From Deltaproteobacteria bacterium (GTDB lineage: Bacteria; Desulfobacterota; Desulfarculia; Adiutricales; Adiutricaceae): DNA of 21,582 nt. The notes beneath the pieces were generated by a model. It had not been told where the DNA came from, searched no databases, and worked only from the letters and a program-made list of their open reading frames with translations. Of this stretch, positions 7,639 to 14,752 are shown one piece after another (the stretch's first letter is position 1; each line of letters opens with the position of its first letter). Both the position numbers and the translations under genes were made by a program. The stretch lies in the NCBI GenBank assembly GCA_031279155.1, contig JAITJB010000144.1, forward strand, positions 1 through 21,582, written 5' to 3'.

Positions 7639-9258
7639 ATGAAAATTCGCTGTCTCGGGGCCGTCCGCACAGTTACCGGCTCCTGTTTTCAGTTGGAAAA
7701 TCCTACTGGCGGGCTTACGCTCGTTGACTGCGGTTTATTTCAAGGCGGACGCCAAACCGAGCTTAGAAACTTTAATACCGCTCTCTACCGGCCAGGCGAA
7801 GTTAAATCCATTGTCCTCACCCATGCTCACATGGATCACAGCGGCTTGGTCCCGAGATTGGTTAAAGCCGGCTATCGGGGGCCTATTTTTTCAACTGCAG
7901 CTACTTGCGATCTCCTTTCGGCCCTGTGGCTAGACGGCGCCTCCATCCAGGAAAACGAGGCCCTCTGGAAGAGCCGCAAAAATAGCCGCCAGGGTCAGCC
8001 TAAAGTTGAACCCCTCTATGACCGCAAGGCCGCCATCGAAGCCGCCGAGCTTTTAAAGCCGGTTAAATTTGAAAATGAGATTGAGCTCCCAGGCGGCCTC
8101 ATTATGAGGCTTTTTACGGCTGGTCACATTTTGGGGGCGGCAAGCGTCCACGTAACTGTACCAAGCGCGCCCAAAAGCCCGGGCCCATCACGGGCCGTCT
8201 TATTTTCCGGCGATATTGGCCGTAGGGGGCAGCTTATAATTGAAGACCCACAAGTTGCGCCCAAATCCGATCTTATTATTATGGAGACCACTTACGGTAA
8301 TCGCCTTCATAAGGACTTAGTAGCCTCCTCAGCCGAGTTGGTAGAGGTCATCAAAGAAGCCCACAAAGATGGCGGTAAAGTCTTAATACCGGCCTTTGCC
8401 GTTGAGAGAACCCAAGAAATACTCCTCTTATTGACCAAGGCTTGGCACGAAGACTTAATACCCAAGGACATGCCGATCATCTTAGACTCGCCTTTGGCTA
8501 TCACAGCTTCGGAAGTCTATCTAAACCACCCTGAGCTCTACGACGCTGAAACCCGGGAGATGATAAGCTTAGGTCAGACTCCAGCGACCATGACCAGCTT
8601 AAAAATCACCCGAGATAGCGAGGAAAGCCAGAAGATCAATAACTTAAGCGGCCCGGCTGTGATCGTCGCCGGCTCAGGCATGGCTAACGCTGGCCGGATA
8701 CTCCACCACCTTAAGCACAATATCTGGCGACCAAACTGCCATGTCATCTTTGTGGGCTTCCAGGCCCAGGGCACCACGGGCCGTAGGCTGGTCGACGGGG
8801 CTAAGGTCATAAAGTTATTTAGGGAGGCCGTTAAGGTTGAGGCTAAGATACACACCATAGGCGGCTTTTCGGCCCACGCCGACCAAAGCGAGCTAATTAC
8901 TTGGCTTAGGCCGCAGCTCCATTCAGGCTTAACCGTGGCCCTTAACCACGGTGAGGAGACTCAGACCCTGGCCTTCCAAGAAAAATTAAAGCAAGTTTTT
9001 CCGGCCCTACCGACCTTGGTCCCCAAGTGGCTAGAGACAATCGACTTACGGACCTTAACGGCTGAAGCTCTAATCAAGCCAGAAGAAATAGCGGAAGAAA
9101 AACCCCAAGTCGCCCAAGCTGAGCTCTTAAGCCTCAGGCGCCGCTTAGACCGCCTTATGATCCAACTGGCCGATAGGTCGGAACCATTAACCCCGGATCG
9201 CTTGGCTTCTTTAGAGGATTTACTCAATAGGGCTGAGGAGATTGCCCTGAAAGATTAG
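7639..9258 (+). CDS. MBL-fold beta-CASP RNA-processing exonuclease-like protein
   Basis: Metallo-beta-lactamase fold plus beta-CASP domain, as in bacterial CPSF73/YSH1-like RNases. The protein is 539 aa, longer than the usual 450-460. Motifs are HxHxDH in LTHAHMDHSGLV (residues 62-67), GHILGAASV, FSGDIGRRG, METTYGNRLH, beta-CASP ALIPAFAVERTQEILLLL-type motif A (VLIPAFAVERTQEIL), LDSPLA, VAGSGMANAGRILHHL, GFQAQGTTGRRLVDG, GGFSAHADQSELITWL and VALNHGE. Two zinc ions are expected. A charged helical C-terminal extension of about 80 aa (LLSLRRRLDRLMIQL) is not part of the core. GGGAGG lies upstream of the ATG. moaC starts 15 bp downstream, so the two are probably cotranscribed. The RNA target is unknown. 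Confidence 0.92.
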   Translation: MKIRCLGAVRTVTGSCFQLENPTGGLTLVDCGLFQGGRQTELRNFNTALYRPGEVKSIVLTHAHMDHSGLVPRLVKAGYRGPIFSTAATCDLLSALWLDGASIQENEALWKSRKNSRQGQPKVEPLYDRKAAIEAAELLKPVKFENEIELPGGLIMRLFTAGHILGAASVHVTVPSAPKSPGPSRAVLFSGDIGRRGQLIIEDPQVAPKSDLIIMETTYGNRLHKDLVASSAELVEVIKEAHKDGGKVLIPAFAVERTQEILLLLTKAWHEDLIPKDMPIILDSPLAITASEVYLNHPELYDAETREMISLGQTPATMTSLKITRDSEESQKINNLSGPAVIVAGSGMANAGRILHHLKHNIWRPNCHVIFVGFQAQGTTGRRLVDGAKVIKLFREAVKVEAKIHTIGGFSAHADQSELITWLRPQLHSGLTVALNHGEETQTLAFQEKLKQVFPALPTLVPKWLETIDLRTLTAEALIKPEEIAEEKPQVAQAELLSLRRRLDRLMIQLADRSEPLTPDRLASLEDLLNRAEEIALKD

Positions 9259-9273
9259 ATTTAGGAGTAATTA

Positions 9274-9816
9274 TTGGCTAAAAAAGATATAAATTCCCCG
9301 CATCCCTTCTCTCACTTAGATGAGAGCGGGGCCGCCCGCATGGTTGATGTTACGGAAAAAAGCGTAACTAGCCGCCGAGCAATAGCGAGAGGCTCGATAC
9401 TCTTAGGCCCGGCTATTATGGAAGCTGTAGTCAAACAGAAAGTCAAAAAGGGTGATGTTTTGGCCGTGGCCAGGGTGGCCGGCATTATGGCCGCCAAAAA
9501 TACGCCTAACGCCATTCCGCTATGTCATCCCCTATCTTTGACCGGCTGCGAGATAGATTTTAGGCTCGATCAAGATAATAATATCCTCTCTTGCCAATGC
9601 ATAGTGACCACCGATGGTAAAACCGGCGTTGAGATGGAGGCCTTAAGCGGGGTGACCGGGGCCCTACTTTCCGTTTACGACATGTGTAAGGCCATCGATA
9701 AGGGCATGGTCATAGGTCCCGTGACCTTGGTGGAAAAGAGCGGCGGCAAAAGCGGCCTTTGGCGAGCTAAGGGCTCTAAAGAATCTAAAGGATCTAAAGA
9801 GCGCAAAGAAGTCTAA
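9274..9816 (+). CDS. moaC: Cyclic pyranopterin monophosphate synthase MoaC
   Basis: Molybdenum cofactor step 1: with MoaA it converts GTP through 3',8-cH2GTP to cyclic pyranopterin monophosphate. Family motifs are MVDVTEKSVTSRRAIARG (about residue 22), KKGDVLAVARVAGIMAAKNT, IPLCHPLSLTGCEIDF, DGKTGVEMEALSGVTGALL, SVYDMCKAIDKGMVIGPV and EKSGGKSG. The TTG start at 9274 is supported by TAGGAG six bases upstream. The protein is 180 aa against about 160 in E. coli. The excess includes a Lys/Ser/Glu tail (GSKESKGSKERKEV) encoded by a 9-bp tandem repeat after the conserved end. No moaA or moaE lies in the window; moeA is 5 kb away on the other strand. Confidence 0.97.
   Translation: MAKKDINSPHPFSHLDESGAARMVDVTEKSVTSRRAIARGSILLGPAIMEAVVKQKVKKGDVLAVARVAGIMAAKNTPNAIPLCHPLSLTGCEIDFRLDQDNNILSCQCIVTTDGKTGVEMEALSGVTGALLSVYDMCKAIDKGMVIGPVTLVEKSGGKSGLWRAKGSKESKGSKERKEV
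9772..9816 (+). repeat. 9-bp tandem repeat forming the MoaC C-terminal tail
   Basis: Units ggctctaaa, gaatctaaa, ggatctaaa, gagcgcaaa and gaagtctaa, five copies, in frame, encoding GSK-ESK-GSK-ERK-EV and the stop codon. The unit gaatctaaa also occurs in the moeA insertion repeat. Confidence 0.85.
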
Positions 9817-9856
9817 AAAAATACTAATAACTAAATCTTAAAATTTAAGGATAAAA

Positions 9857-10273
9857 ATGAAAAGTTATCGTGAGGTTTTGGTTTTTCACACTGATAGCCG
9901 CCGGGCTTACATAAATATTACGCCCAAGGTCGAAAGCGCCTTGGCTAAAAGCGGTATTACCGAGGGCTTGTGCCTAGTTAACGCCATGAATATCACCGCT
10001 AGCGTCTTTATTAATGACGATGAGAGCGGTCTTCACCGAGATTTTGAGCGCTGGCTGGAAAAACTAGCCCCTGAGAAACCTTACAGCCAATACGACCACA
10101 ATGGTTACGAAGATAACGCTGACGCTCACTTAAAGAGAACTATCATGGGCCGCGAGGTGGTGGTGGCCATTACCTCAGGCCGGCTGGACTTTGGCACATG
10201 GGAGAGGATTTTTTATGGGGAATTTGATGGTCGCCGGGAAAAAAGGGTCTTGATTAAAATTATCGGTGAATAA
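9857..10273 (+). CDS. yjbQ: YjbQ / UPF0047 family protein
   Basis: Small cytoplasmic enzyme-like protein, 138 aa, full length for UPF0047. Hallmarks are INITPKVESAL near the start, LVNAMNITASVFINDDESGL, DFERWLEKLAP, the histidine region YDHNGYEDNADAHLKRTIMG, and the C-terminal signature SGRLDFGTWERIFYGEFDGR followed by VLIKIIGE. Family members have been reported to have weak thiamine-phosphate synthase activity, but the physiological role is uncertain. ATG at 9857 with AAGGAT seven bases upstream. It lies 40 bp after moaC in the same orientation. Confidence 0.93.
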   Translation: MKSYREVLVFHTDSRRAYINITPKVESALAKSGITEGLCLVNAMNITASVFINDDESGLHRDFERWLEKLAPEKPYSQYDHNGYEDNADAHLKRTIMGREVVVAITSGRLDFGTWERIFYGEFDGRREKRVLIKIIGE

Positions 10274-10291
10274 TTATTGCTATTTGATTTA

Positions 10292-10337
10292 GGTTACCAA
10301 ATAGGTTAGCAGGTAGGCTAGCAAATAGGTTGCCAAG
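10292..10337. repeat. 12-bp tandem repeat directly before crcB
   Basis: Units ggttaccaaata, ggttagcaggta, ggctagcaaata and the partial ggttgccaag end exactly at the crcB ATG. They replace a normal Shine-Dalgarno region; the only ribosome-site-like sequence is the AGG in each unit. Confidence 0.8.
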
Positions 10338-10721
10338 ATGGTCAATTTTATCGCCGTAGGCTTGGGAGGATTTATCGGCGCCTCTCTCCGCTACGCCTTC
10401 TCGCGGAGCCTATCTCCATTAATGCCGCAATTTCCTATTGCTACCTTGGTTTCTAACCTCCTAGCCGCTCTGGCCATAGGACTTTGGATTGGTTTTGAGC
10501 GGCAGTCGGGCGCGCTCCCCTTGCGGGCCAGTTTGTTTGTCACCACCGGGCTCTTAGGGGGGCTGAGCACTTTTTCGACTTTTAGCTTAGAGACTATCAA
10601 ACTCCTTGAAAGCGGTGAAATAATAAAGGCTATAGGTAACATAGCTTTTAATCTTATTTTTTGCCTAATAGCCGTCTATTTTGGCCTTCAAGGCGGAAGG
10701 CTTTTGGCTCAAACTCAGTGA
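10338..10721 (+). CDS. crcB: Fluoride ion channel CrcB/FluC
   Basis: Inner-membrane fluoride exporter, 127 aa, with four predicted TM segments (about 3-23, 34-52, 66-88, 96-120). Family motifs are GLGGFIGASLRYAFSR (residues 8-23), the pore asparagine region LVSNLLAA and TTGLLGGLSTFSTFSLE with the Phe-box and Ser/Thr track. Single-gene crcB products work as antiparallel homodimers. ATG at 10338 immediately follows the 12-bp repeat array. No fluoride (crcB) riboswitch is recognisable upstream, so expression probably depends on the moaC-yjbQ transcript. Confidence 0.93.
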   Translation: MVNFIAVGLGGFIGASLRYAFSRSLSPLMPQFPIATLVSNLLAALAIGLWIGFERQSGALPLRASLFVTTGLLGGLSTFSTFSLETIKLLESGEIIKAIGNIAFNLIFCLIAVYFGLQGGRLLAQTQ

Positions 10722-10761
10722 AGACGCCTCTTAAATCATCCCCCAAAGAAGTCACAGCCTG

Positions 10762-12273
10762 ATGGGCCCGGTAGGAGAATTTCTAGCTAAACTTAGTAGC
10801 GATGACGTGGTCTTAGTAGCCACAAACGACATCCACGCCCATCTGGCCGAAGATAAAGAGAACCAGCGCCTGGGCCTAGCTAAGCTCTTAGGATTTATAA
10901 ATCTATTAAGAAAGTCTCCGGCCCGGGTCCATGTGGTCGACTGCGGCGACGCCTTTAGCGGCGACCCTTTTGGTTGGATCGATAACGGGCGGATGGTAGC
11001 TTTAGTCTTGGGGGCCATAGGCTTTGAGGCCATGACCATGGGTAACCACGATCTCGACTATAGCGTTGAGGAAGCTAACCCCTTCCATCTGTTTAATCAG
11101 CTCATCCCGACCATGAACCGCAAAAGCCTCGCTAAAACCAAATTACTAGCCCAAGATCTCCTCTGGCAAGGAAAACCCGTAATTGGCGCTTTTAGCGAGC
11201 CCATAGTCTTAGGACCGCTAAAGTCAGGCGGAAGGCTTTTGGTCGTTGGCGTCCATAACCCTCACACCTGCCGCAAGAGCCTAAAAGAAGCTTTAGGCGA
11301 TTTTGATTTTGGCTTAATTGATGGCGATCTTAAGAGAACTTTTGAAAAGATAGCCAAAAAATTAAAAAATTCTCTTTCGGGCTTAGGACCAAAGGACCTA
11401 GTCGTCGTCTTATCACACTTAGGCGGATTACCAAGTGAGTGGGTAGAATTTAGCGGGGCCTCTCTCGCCTTACTACCCGGGGTCAGCGTTGTTATCGATG
11501 GGCACTCCCACTGTCTCTGCGGCCCCCGGCAAATTGGTAAAGCTATCTATGTTAACGCAGGTCACCGCTTGGAAGCTGTGACCTGCGCCCGGGCGACTGG
11601 AGCAGGCGATTTAGAAGTTAAGCTTTTTACCTATAACGATCTAAAAGAAATTAAGCCCGACGAAAAATTGTCCGCTGTAATCGAGGCTCTCTCTAGCCAT
11701 TTAGGCTTAGATGAGCTTATAACCACCTTGCCCTTTTCCTTTGGCGGGCGCCTAAATGATCGCCCGGCCTTTGGCCGTCTAGCAATCTGGGCCATTTTGG
11801 ATTTAGTATCAGCTGACGCTGCCTACCTTAACGATGGGGCCGTGGCCGGCGGCCTAAACCAAGGTAAAGTGACCCGCCGAGACCTAATGGCTGCCCTACC
11901 CTATAAAGATAAACTTCTTTTGATAACCCTTCCAGGCGAGCTTCTTATCGAGGCCGTGGTCAGAAGTTCCAGTACCTGGCGCGGCGGCTGGCCCTTTTGG
12001 GCTGGCATCAAGGTTAAGGTTAAAAAAAGCGATAATTTTTCTATCTTAGAAGTAACAGATTTTTCTGGAAAAACTATAGATAGAGAAAAAAATTATCGCC
12101 TGATCATTTCCGATCAAGCCTTAAGGCGCCTTGGTCGGGACTTGGCGCCCAAGGGCTCAAGACCAGAGGTCTTGGGCCGGGTCGATCAGGCGGCAGCTTC
12201 GGGCTTGGCCCAAATGAGTGAGGACAGGCTAAGAGCTCTGGCCAACTTAGAAGACTTTATTATTCAAGCATGA
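10762..12273 (+). CDS. 5'-nucleotidase / UshA-like metallophosphatase without signal peptide
   Basis: 503-aa two-domain phosphatase. The N-terminal calcineurin-like metallophosphatase domain shows ATNDIHAHL (residues 20-28), VVDCGDAFSGDPFG, TMGNHDLDYS, VVLSHLGG and IDGHSHCLCG, the dinuclear metal ligands of the UshA family. The C-terminal 5'-nucleotidase domain shows RLAIWAILDLVSADAAYLND and LPYKDKLLLITLPGELLIEAV. Unlike periplasmic UshA it begins directly before the first metal motif with no signal peptide, so it is probably cytoplasmic. The substrate (nucleotide, UDP-sugar or other phosphoester) cannot be decided. The ATG at 10762 has only a weak ribosome site; the gap to crcB is 40 bp and it is likely the last gene of that operon. 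Confidence 0.9.
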   Translation: MGPVGEFLAKLSSDDVVLVATNDIHAHLAEDKENQRLGLAKLLGFINLLRKSPARVHVVDCGDAFSGDPFGWIDNGRMVALVLGAIGFEAMTMGNHDLDYSVEEANPFHLFNQLIPTMNRKSLAKTKLLAQDLLWQGKPVIGAFSEPIVLGPLKSGGRLLVVGVHNPHTCRKSLKEALGDFDFGLIDGDLKRTFEKIAKKLKNSLSGLGPKDLVVVLSHLGGLPSEWVEFSGASLALLPGVSVVIDGHSHCLCGPRQIGKAIYVNAGHRLEAVTCARATGAGDLEVKLFTYNDLKEIKPDEKLSAVIEALSSHLGLDELITTLPFSFGGRLNDRPAFGRLAIWAILDLVSADAAYLNDGAVAGGLNQGKVTRRDLMAALPYKDKLLLITLPGELLIEAVVRSSSTWRGGWPFWAGIKVKVKKSDNFSILEVTDFSGKTIDREKNYRLIISDQALRRLGRDLAPKGSRPEVLGRVDQAAASGLAQMSEDRLRALANLEDFIIQA

Positions 12274-12274
12274 G

Positions 12275-12304
12275 AACGAAAATAAACGAAAGATAACGAA
12301 AAAT
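12275..12304. repeat. 10-bp tandem repeat, three copies
   Basis: aacgaaaata, aacgaaagat and aacgaaaaat, starting two bases after the 5'-nucleotidase stop codon. Confidence 0.75.
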
Positions 12305-12355
12305 TGACAGTCCCTCTAGGTAACTTCTGGTTTTGTCTAGATTTTATTTTCTAGG

Positions 12356-12384
12356 TTGACAGCCAGACGAGTTAGTGATATTAA
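12356..12384 (+). promoter_or_regulatory. Candidate sigma70-type promoter
   Basis: TTGACA (12356-12361), 17-bp spacer, TATTAA (12379-12384; four of six). Initiation near 12391 would give a transcript reaching the terminator at 12412-12454 after only about 65 nt. A second TTGACAG occurs 52 bp upstream (12304) without a matching -10. Confidence 0.5.
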
Positions 12385-12411
12385 GATAAACAATCACAAC
12401 TGAATATCGCC

Positions 12412-12454
12412 CGAGGCTCGGGCTCGCTGAGCGGCCCTTCCGAGCCTCGTTTTT
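12412..12454 (+). terminator. GC-rich intrinsic terminator or attenuator
   Basis: Perfect 10-bp stem CGAGGCTCGG (12412-12421) with CCGAGCCTCG (12440-12449). The 18-nt loop can itself pair as GCTC-gct-GAGC. Five T follow. It may end the 5'-nucleotidase operon, or end the short transcript from the promoter at 12356. Confidence 0.75.
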
Positions 12455-12575
12455 GCTCGGTAAAAAGGCGTTTTTAGGCTAAAAAAGTCTAACGGTCTAA
12501 AAAACCAGGGGCTTTTTTCATCTTTTCCACGTTTTTAAGGGGCCGCTAGGCATCAAAAAAAAGTCCGTTTTGCGT

Positions 12576-12615
12576 CCGAAAGGCCTAAACGTTTAGGCTT
12601 TCGGGCTTTTTTTTT
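12576..12615 (+). terminator. Strong intrinsic terminator
   Basis: CCGAAAG-g-CCTAAAC (12576-12590) pairs with GTTTAGG-CTTTCGG (12591-12604): two 7-bp helices separated by a single bulged G. GC and nine T follow. It isolates the upstream operon from the double-cubane gene pair. Confidence 0.85.
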
Positions 12616-12632
12616 GGCTAGGGAATATTTAT

Positions 12633-12662
12633 GGCTTAAATAATTTAAGCCGGACTTAAGCC
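12633..12662. promoter_or_regulatory. Inverted repeat with an extra half-site, possible operator
   Basis: GGCTTAAA-taa-TTTAAGCC (12633-12651) is a perfect 8-bp dyad, followed at once by a third half-site, CTTAAGCC (12655-12662). A second dyad, AACCTA/TAGGTT, lies at 12675-12695. Both sit between the terminator and the gene at 12772, where its promoter must be. Confidence 0.45.
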
Positions 12663-12771
12663 AAAATTATTATTAACCTAAGTTTTAACTAGGTTGTAAC
12701 GGGCTTGGGGCTTTCGAGGCGCATGTTCCCTTTTGAGGGCAGATTTTTTCTAACTTAGGGAGGTTTTTTTC

Positions 12772-13926
12772 ATGCCAGTTCAAGCTAACGAATTACCAGC
12801 TATTTTTGAATCCTTCGGTGACGCCAGAAAGGCCGGCTTTCTCAAGATGAAGGCCTTAAAAGACGAGGGCGTGGGTGTTGTCGGGACCTTTTGCGTTTAT
12901 ACGCCCTTGGAGGTCTTTATGGCTGGCGGCCTGGTCCCGGTGGGGCTGTGCTCCACCAGCGATGAGACCATAGCCGAAGCCGAAAAGACGCTGCCCCGTA
13001 ACCTATGCCCCTTGATTAAGGCTAGCTACGGTTTTGCCGTCACCGATAAGTGTCCGTACATGTATTTTTCCGATCTCGTAGTTGGGGAGACGACTTGCGA
13101 CGGCAAAAAGAAGATGTACGAACTTTTGGGCCGCATTAAAGACGTCCACGTCCTTAATTTGCCTCAAAATCAAAACGGGGCCTCTAGGTTGATGTGGAAA
13201 GAGGAGATAAAAAAGCTCGCCGAAAAGGTAGAAGGGCGCTTCGGGGTTAAGATTTCGGAGGGCGATCTTAAAGAAGCGATCAAGATCAAAAACCAAGAGA
13301 GAGCTCTTTTAAAAGAATTTTACGAGCTAAGTAAACTAACGCCCCCGCCCATGACCGGCCTTCAGCAGCTTCAGGTGCTTTTTGGGGCCCAGTTTAAGTT
13401 TGATATGCCGGCTAAACTCTCCGAACTCAGAAAGACCATTGACGACATTAAAAAGAGCTACGAGGAAGGAAATAGGCCGGTACCAATCGAAGCCAAGCGG
13501 ATAGTCATTACCGGCTGCCCCATAGGCGGGGCCACCGAAAAGGTGGTTAAGGCCATTGAGGAATCTGGCGGCGTGGTGGTGGCCTTTGAAAACTGCACCG
13601 GGGCCAAGCAGTTTGACCGCCGGGTTAACGAAGAGTCTGATCCTTATGAGGCCTTAACCGATCATTACTTAAATGTCGGCTGTAGCGTCATGACGCCCGA
13701 TCAGAACCGCTTGGAACTCTTAGGCCGCCTCTGTAAAGAATTTAAGGCCGACGGGGTAGTTGAGATGGTCCTTCAAGCCTGCCACACCTACGCCATTGAG
13801 ACCTTCCAGATCCGAGAATTTTTAAATGATAAAGGAGTCCCCTTTATAAGTTTAGAAACCGACTACTCGGCCGGAGATTTTGGTCAGCTTAAGACCCGGG
13901 CCGGCGCCTTTATCGAAACACTGTGA
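12772..13926 (+). CDS. Double-cubane cluster protein / HgdB-FldB-like (YjiM-type)
   Basis: Iron-sulfur protein of the 2-hydroxyacyl-CoA dehydratase D-component superfamily, 384 aa. The first third carries the cysteines expected for cluster binding: GTFCVYTPLEVFMAGG (C41), GLCSTS (C60), LPRNLCPLIKASYGFA (C79), DKCPYMYFSD (C94) and VVGETTCDGKKKMYELL (C109). The last motif marks the YjiM group, to which the structurally characterised [8Fe-9S] double-cubane cluster protein belongs, rather than genuine two-subunit dehydratases. Later motifs are ITGCPIGGATEKV, FENCTGAKQFDR and ETDYSAGDFGQLKTR. Only one such subunit is present, paired with an activator; a real dehydratase would need a second homologous subunit and CoA-ester genes. 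ATG with GGGAGG upstream. The electron-demanding substrate is unknown. Confidence 0.9.
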   Translation: MPVQANELPAIFESFGDARKAGFLKMKALKDEGVGVVGTFCVYTPLEVFMAGGLVPVGLCSTSDETIAEAEKTLPRNLCPLIKASYGFAVTDKCPYMYFSDLVVGETTCDGKKKMYELLGRIKDVHVLNLPQNQNGASRLMWKEEIKKLAEKVEGRFGVKISEGDLKEAIKIKNQERALLKEFYELSKLTPPPMTGLQQLQVLFGAQFKFDMPAKLSELRKTIDDIKKSYEEGNRPVPIEAKRIVITGCPIGGATEKVVKAIEESGGVVVAFENCTGAKQFDRRVNEESDPYEALTDHYLNVGCSVMTPDQNRLELLGRLCKEFKADGVVEMVLQACHTYAIETFQIREFLNDKGVPFISLETDYSAGDFGQLKTRAGAFIETL

Positions 13927-14693
13927 GGAAAGGTAAAATCGGCATAGGCGTTGACTGCGGCTCGGCTTTCTGTAAGGGGGCTTTGTACCAAGACGGCCAG
14001 ATTGTATCCCTTATCGTCTACCCAACCGGCTGGAACATCCGGGCGACAGGCGAGCGGATCGTTAAAGCCTTAAGGGGCATTGCCCCCCTAAGCTTATGTC
14101 TTTTGCCCATCGTGGCCACCGGTTACGGCCGCGATAAGATTTTAGCCCAAAAAACCATTACCGAAATCACCTGTCACGCCAGAGGGGCGGAATTTTTGCG
14201 CCCTGGAGTAAGGAGCGTAATAGATATTGGCGGGCAGGACTACAAGGTCATCGCCATGGAGGACGGGCGGGCGACCACCTTTCAGATGAACGACAAATGC
14301 GCTGCCGGCACCGGGAGGTTTTTGGAGCTCGTCTTAGGCCGCTTGGAATTGGATCTAGATAGTTTAGACGCCCTCCTCGCCAAGGGGCAGACGGTCACTC
14401 TCAACAGCACCTGCGTGGTCTTCGCCGAATCAGAGATCGTAGGACTTCTGGCCCAGGGGACCACCAGGGAGGCCATATTGGGCGGGGTTGTGGCCTCTAT
14501 GACGGCCAAGATTGCCGGTCAAGCCGCCCGGGTGACCATAGCTGAGCCAGCCGTCTTAACCGGCGGGCTGTCTCAGAGCCGGGAGATAGCCGCCGCCCTA
14601 ACAAGGGCGCTGGGCATAACTGTCTCAACGGTTGAAAACGGTCTATATGCCGGGGCTATTGGGGCAGCCATAATGGCTGCGGAAATCTACTGA
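13923..14693 (+). CDS. ASKHA-family ATPase activator of the double-cubane protein (HgdC/YjiL-like)
   Basis: Homodimeric [4Fe-4S] ATPase that injects low-potential electrons into its partner by ATP hydrolysis. It is 256 aa, standard for HgdC/BadG-type activators. Motifs are GIGVDCGSAFCKGALY (phosphate 1 loop, about residues 7-22), VATGYGRDKI, SVIDIGGQDYKVI (phosphate/adenosine region), MNDKCAAGTGRFLE with C126, NSTCVVFAESEIVGL with C164 (the two cysteines that bind the bridging cluster) and LTGGLSQS. It starts at GTG 13923, overlapping the upstream stop by 4 bp (GTGA), so the two products are translationally coupled. It converges with moeA, ending 36 bp from that gene's stop codon. Confidence 0.94.
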   Translation: MRKGKIGIGVDCGSAFCKGALYQDGQIVSLIVYPTGWNIRATGERIVKALRGIAPLSLCLLPIVATGYGRDKILAQKTITEITCHARGAEFLRPGVRSVIDIGGQDYKVIAMEDGRATTFQMNDKCAAGTGRFLELVLGRLELDLDSLDALLAKGQTVTLNSTCVVFAESEIVGLLAQGTTREAILGGVVASMTAKIAGQAARVTIAEPAVLTGGLSQSREIAAALTRALGITVSTVENGLYAGAIGAAIMAAEIY

Positions 14694-14696
14694 TAA

Positions 14697-14718
14697 ATTA
14701 AATTTTAGAAAATTTAAT
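14697..14718. terminator. AT-only inverted repeat between convergent genes
   Basis: ATTAAATTTT (14697-14706) and AAAATTTAAT (14709-14718) form a perfect 10-bp dyad around AG. It lies between the activator stop and the moeA stop. It is too AT-rich for a classic terminator but could act in both directions. Confidence 0.35.
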
Positions 14719-14752
14719 CGTTCGGAAATCTAATCACTCGGAAAATCTAGTC
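14710..14752. repeat. 16-bp tandem repeat overlapping the end of moeA
   Basis: aaatttaatcgttcgg, aaatctaatcactcgg and a partial third copy aaaatctagtc. The second and third copies encode the last residues of MoeA (RLDFPSD and stop). Confidence 0.65.

Larger units (their letters stand above)
12274..12771. other. Gene-free regulatory region upstream of the double-cubane protein gene
   Basis: 498 bp without an ORF. It contains a 3 x 10 bp repeat (12275-12304), a sigma70-like promoter (12356-12384), a GC-rich terminator (12412-12454), a strong terminator with nine T (12576-12615), clustered inverted repeats (12633-12662 and 12675-12695) and the GGGAGG ribosome site (12760-12765) of the gene at 12772. 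Confidence 0.75.

Noticed and set aside
10274..10337. Fluoride riboswitch ahead of crcB
   Set aside because: The gap is only 64 bp and consists mostly of a 12-bp repeat; none of the conserved crcB-motif segments is present.
12772..14693. A complete 2-hydroxyacyl-CoA dehydratase (HgdABC-type) operon
   Set aside because: Only one D-type subunit is present and its motifs match the YjiM/double-cubane group.
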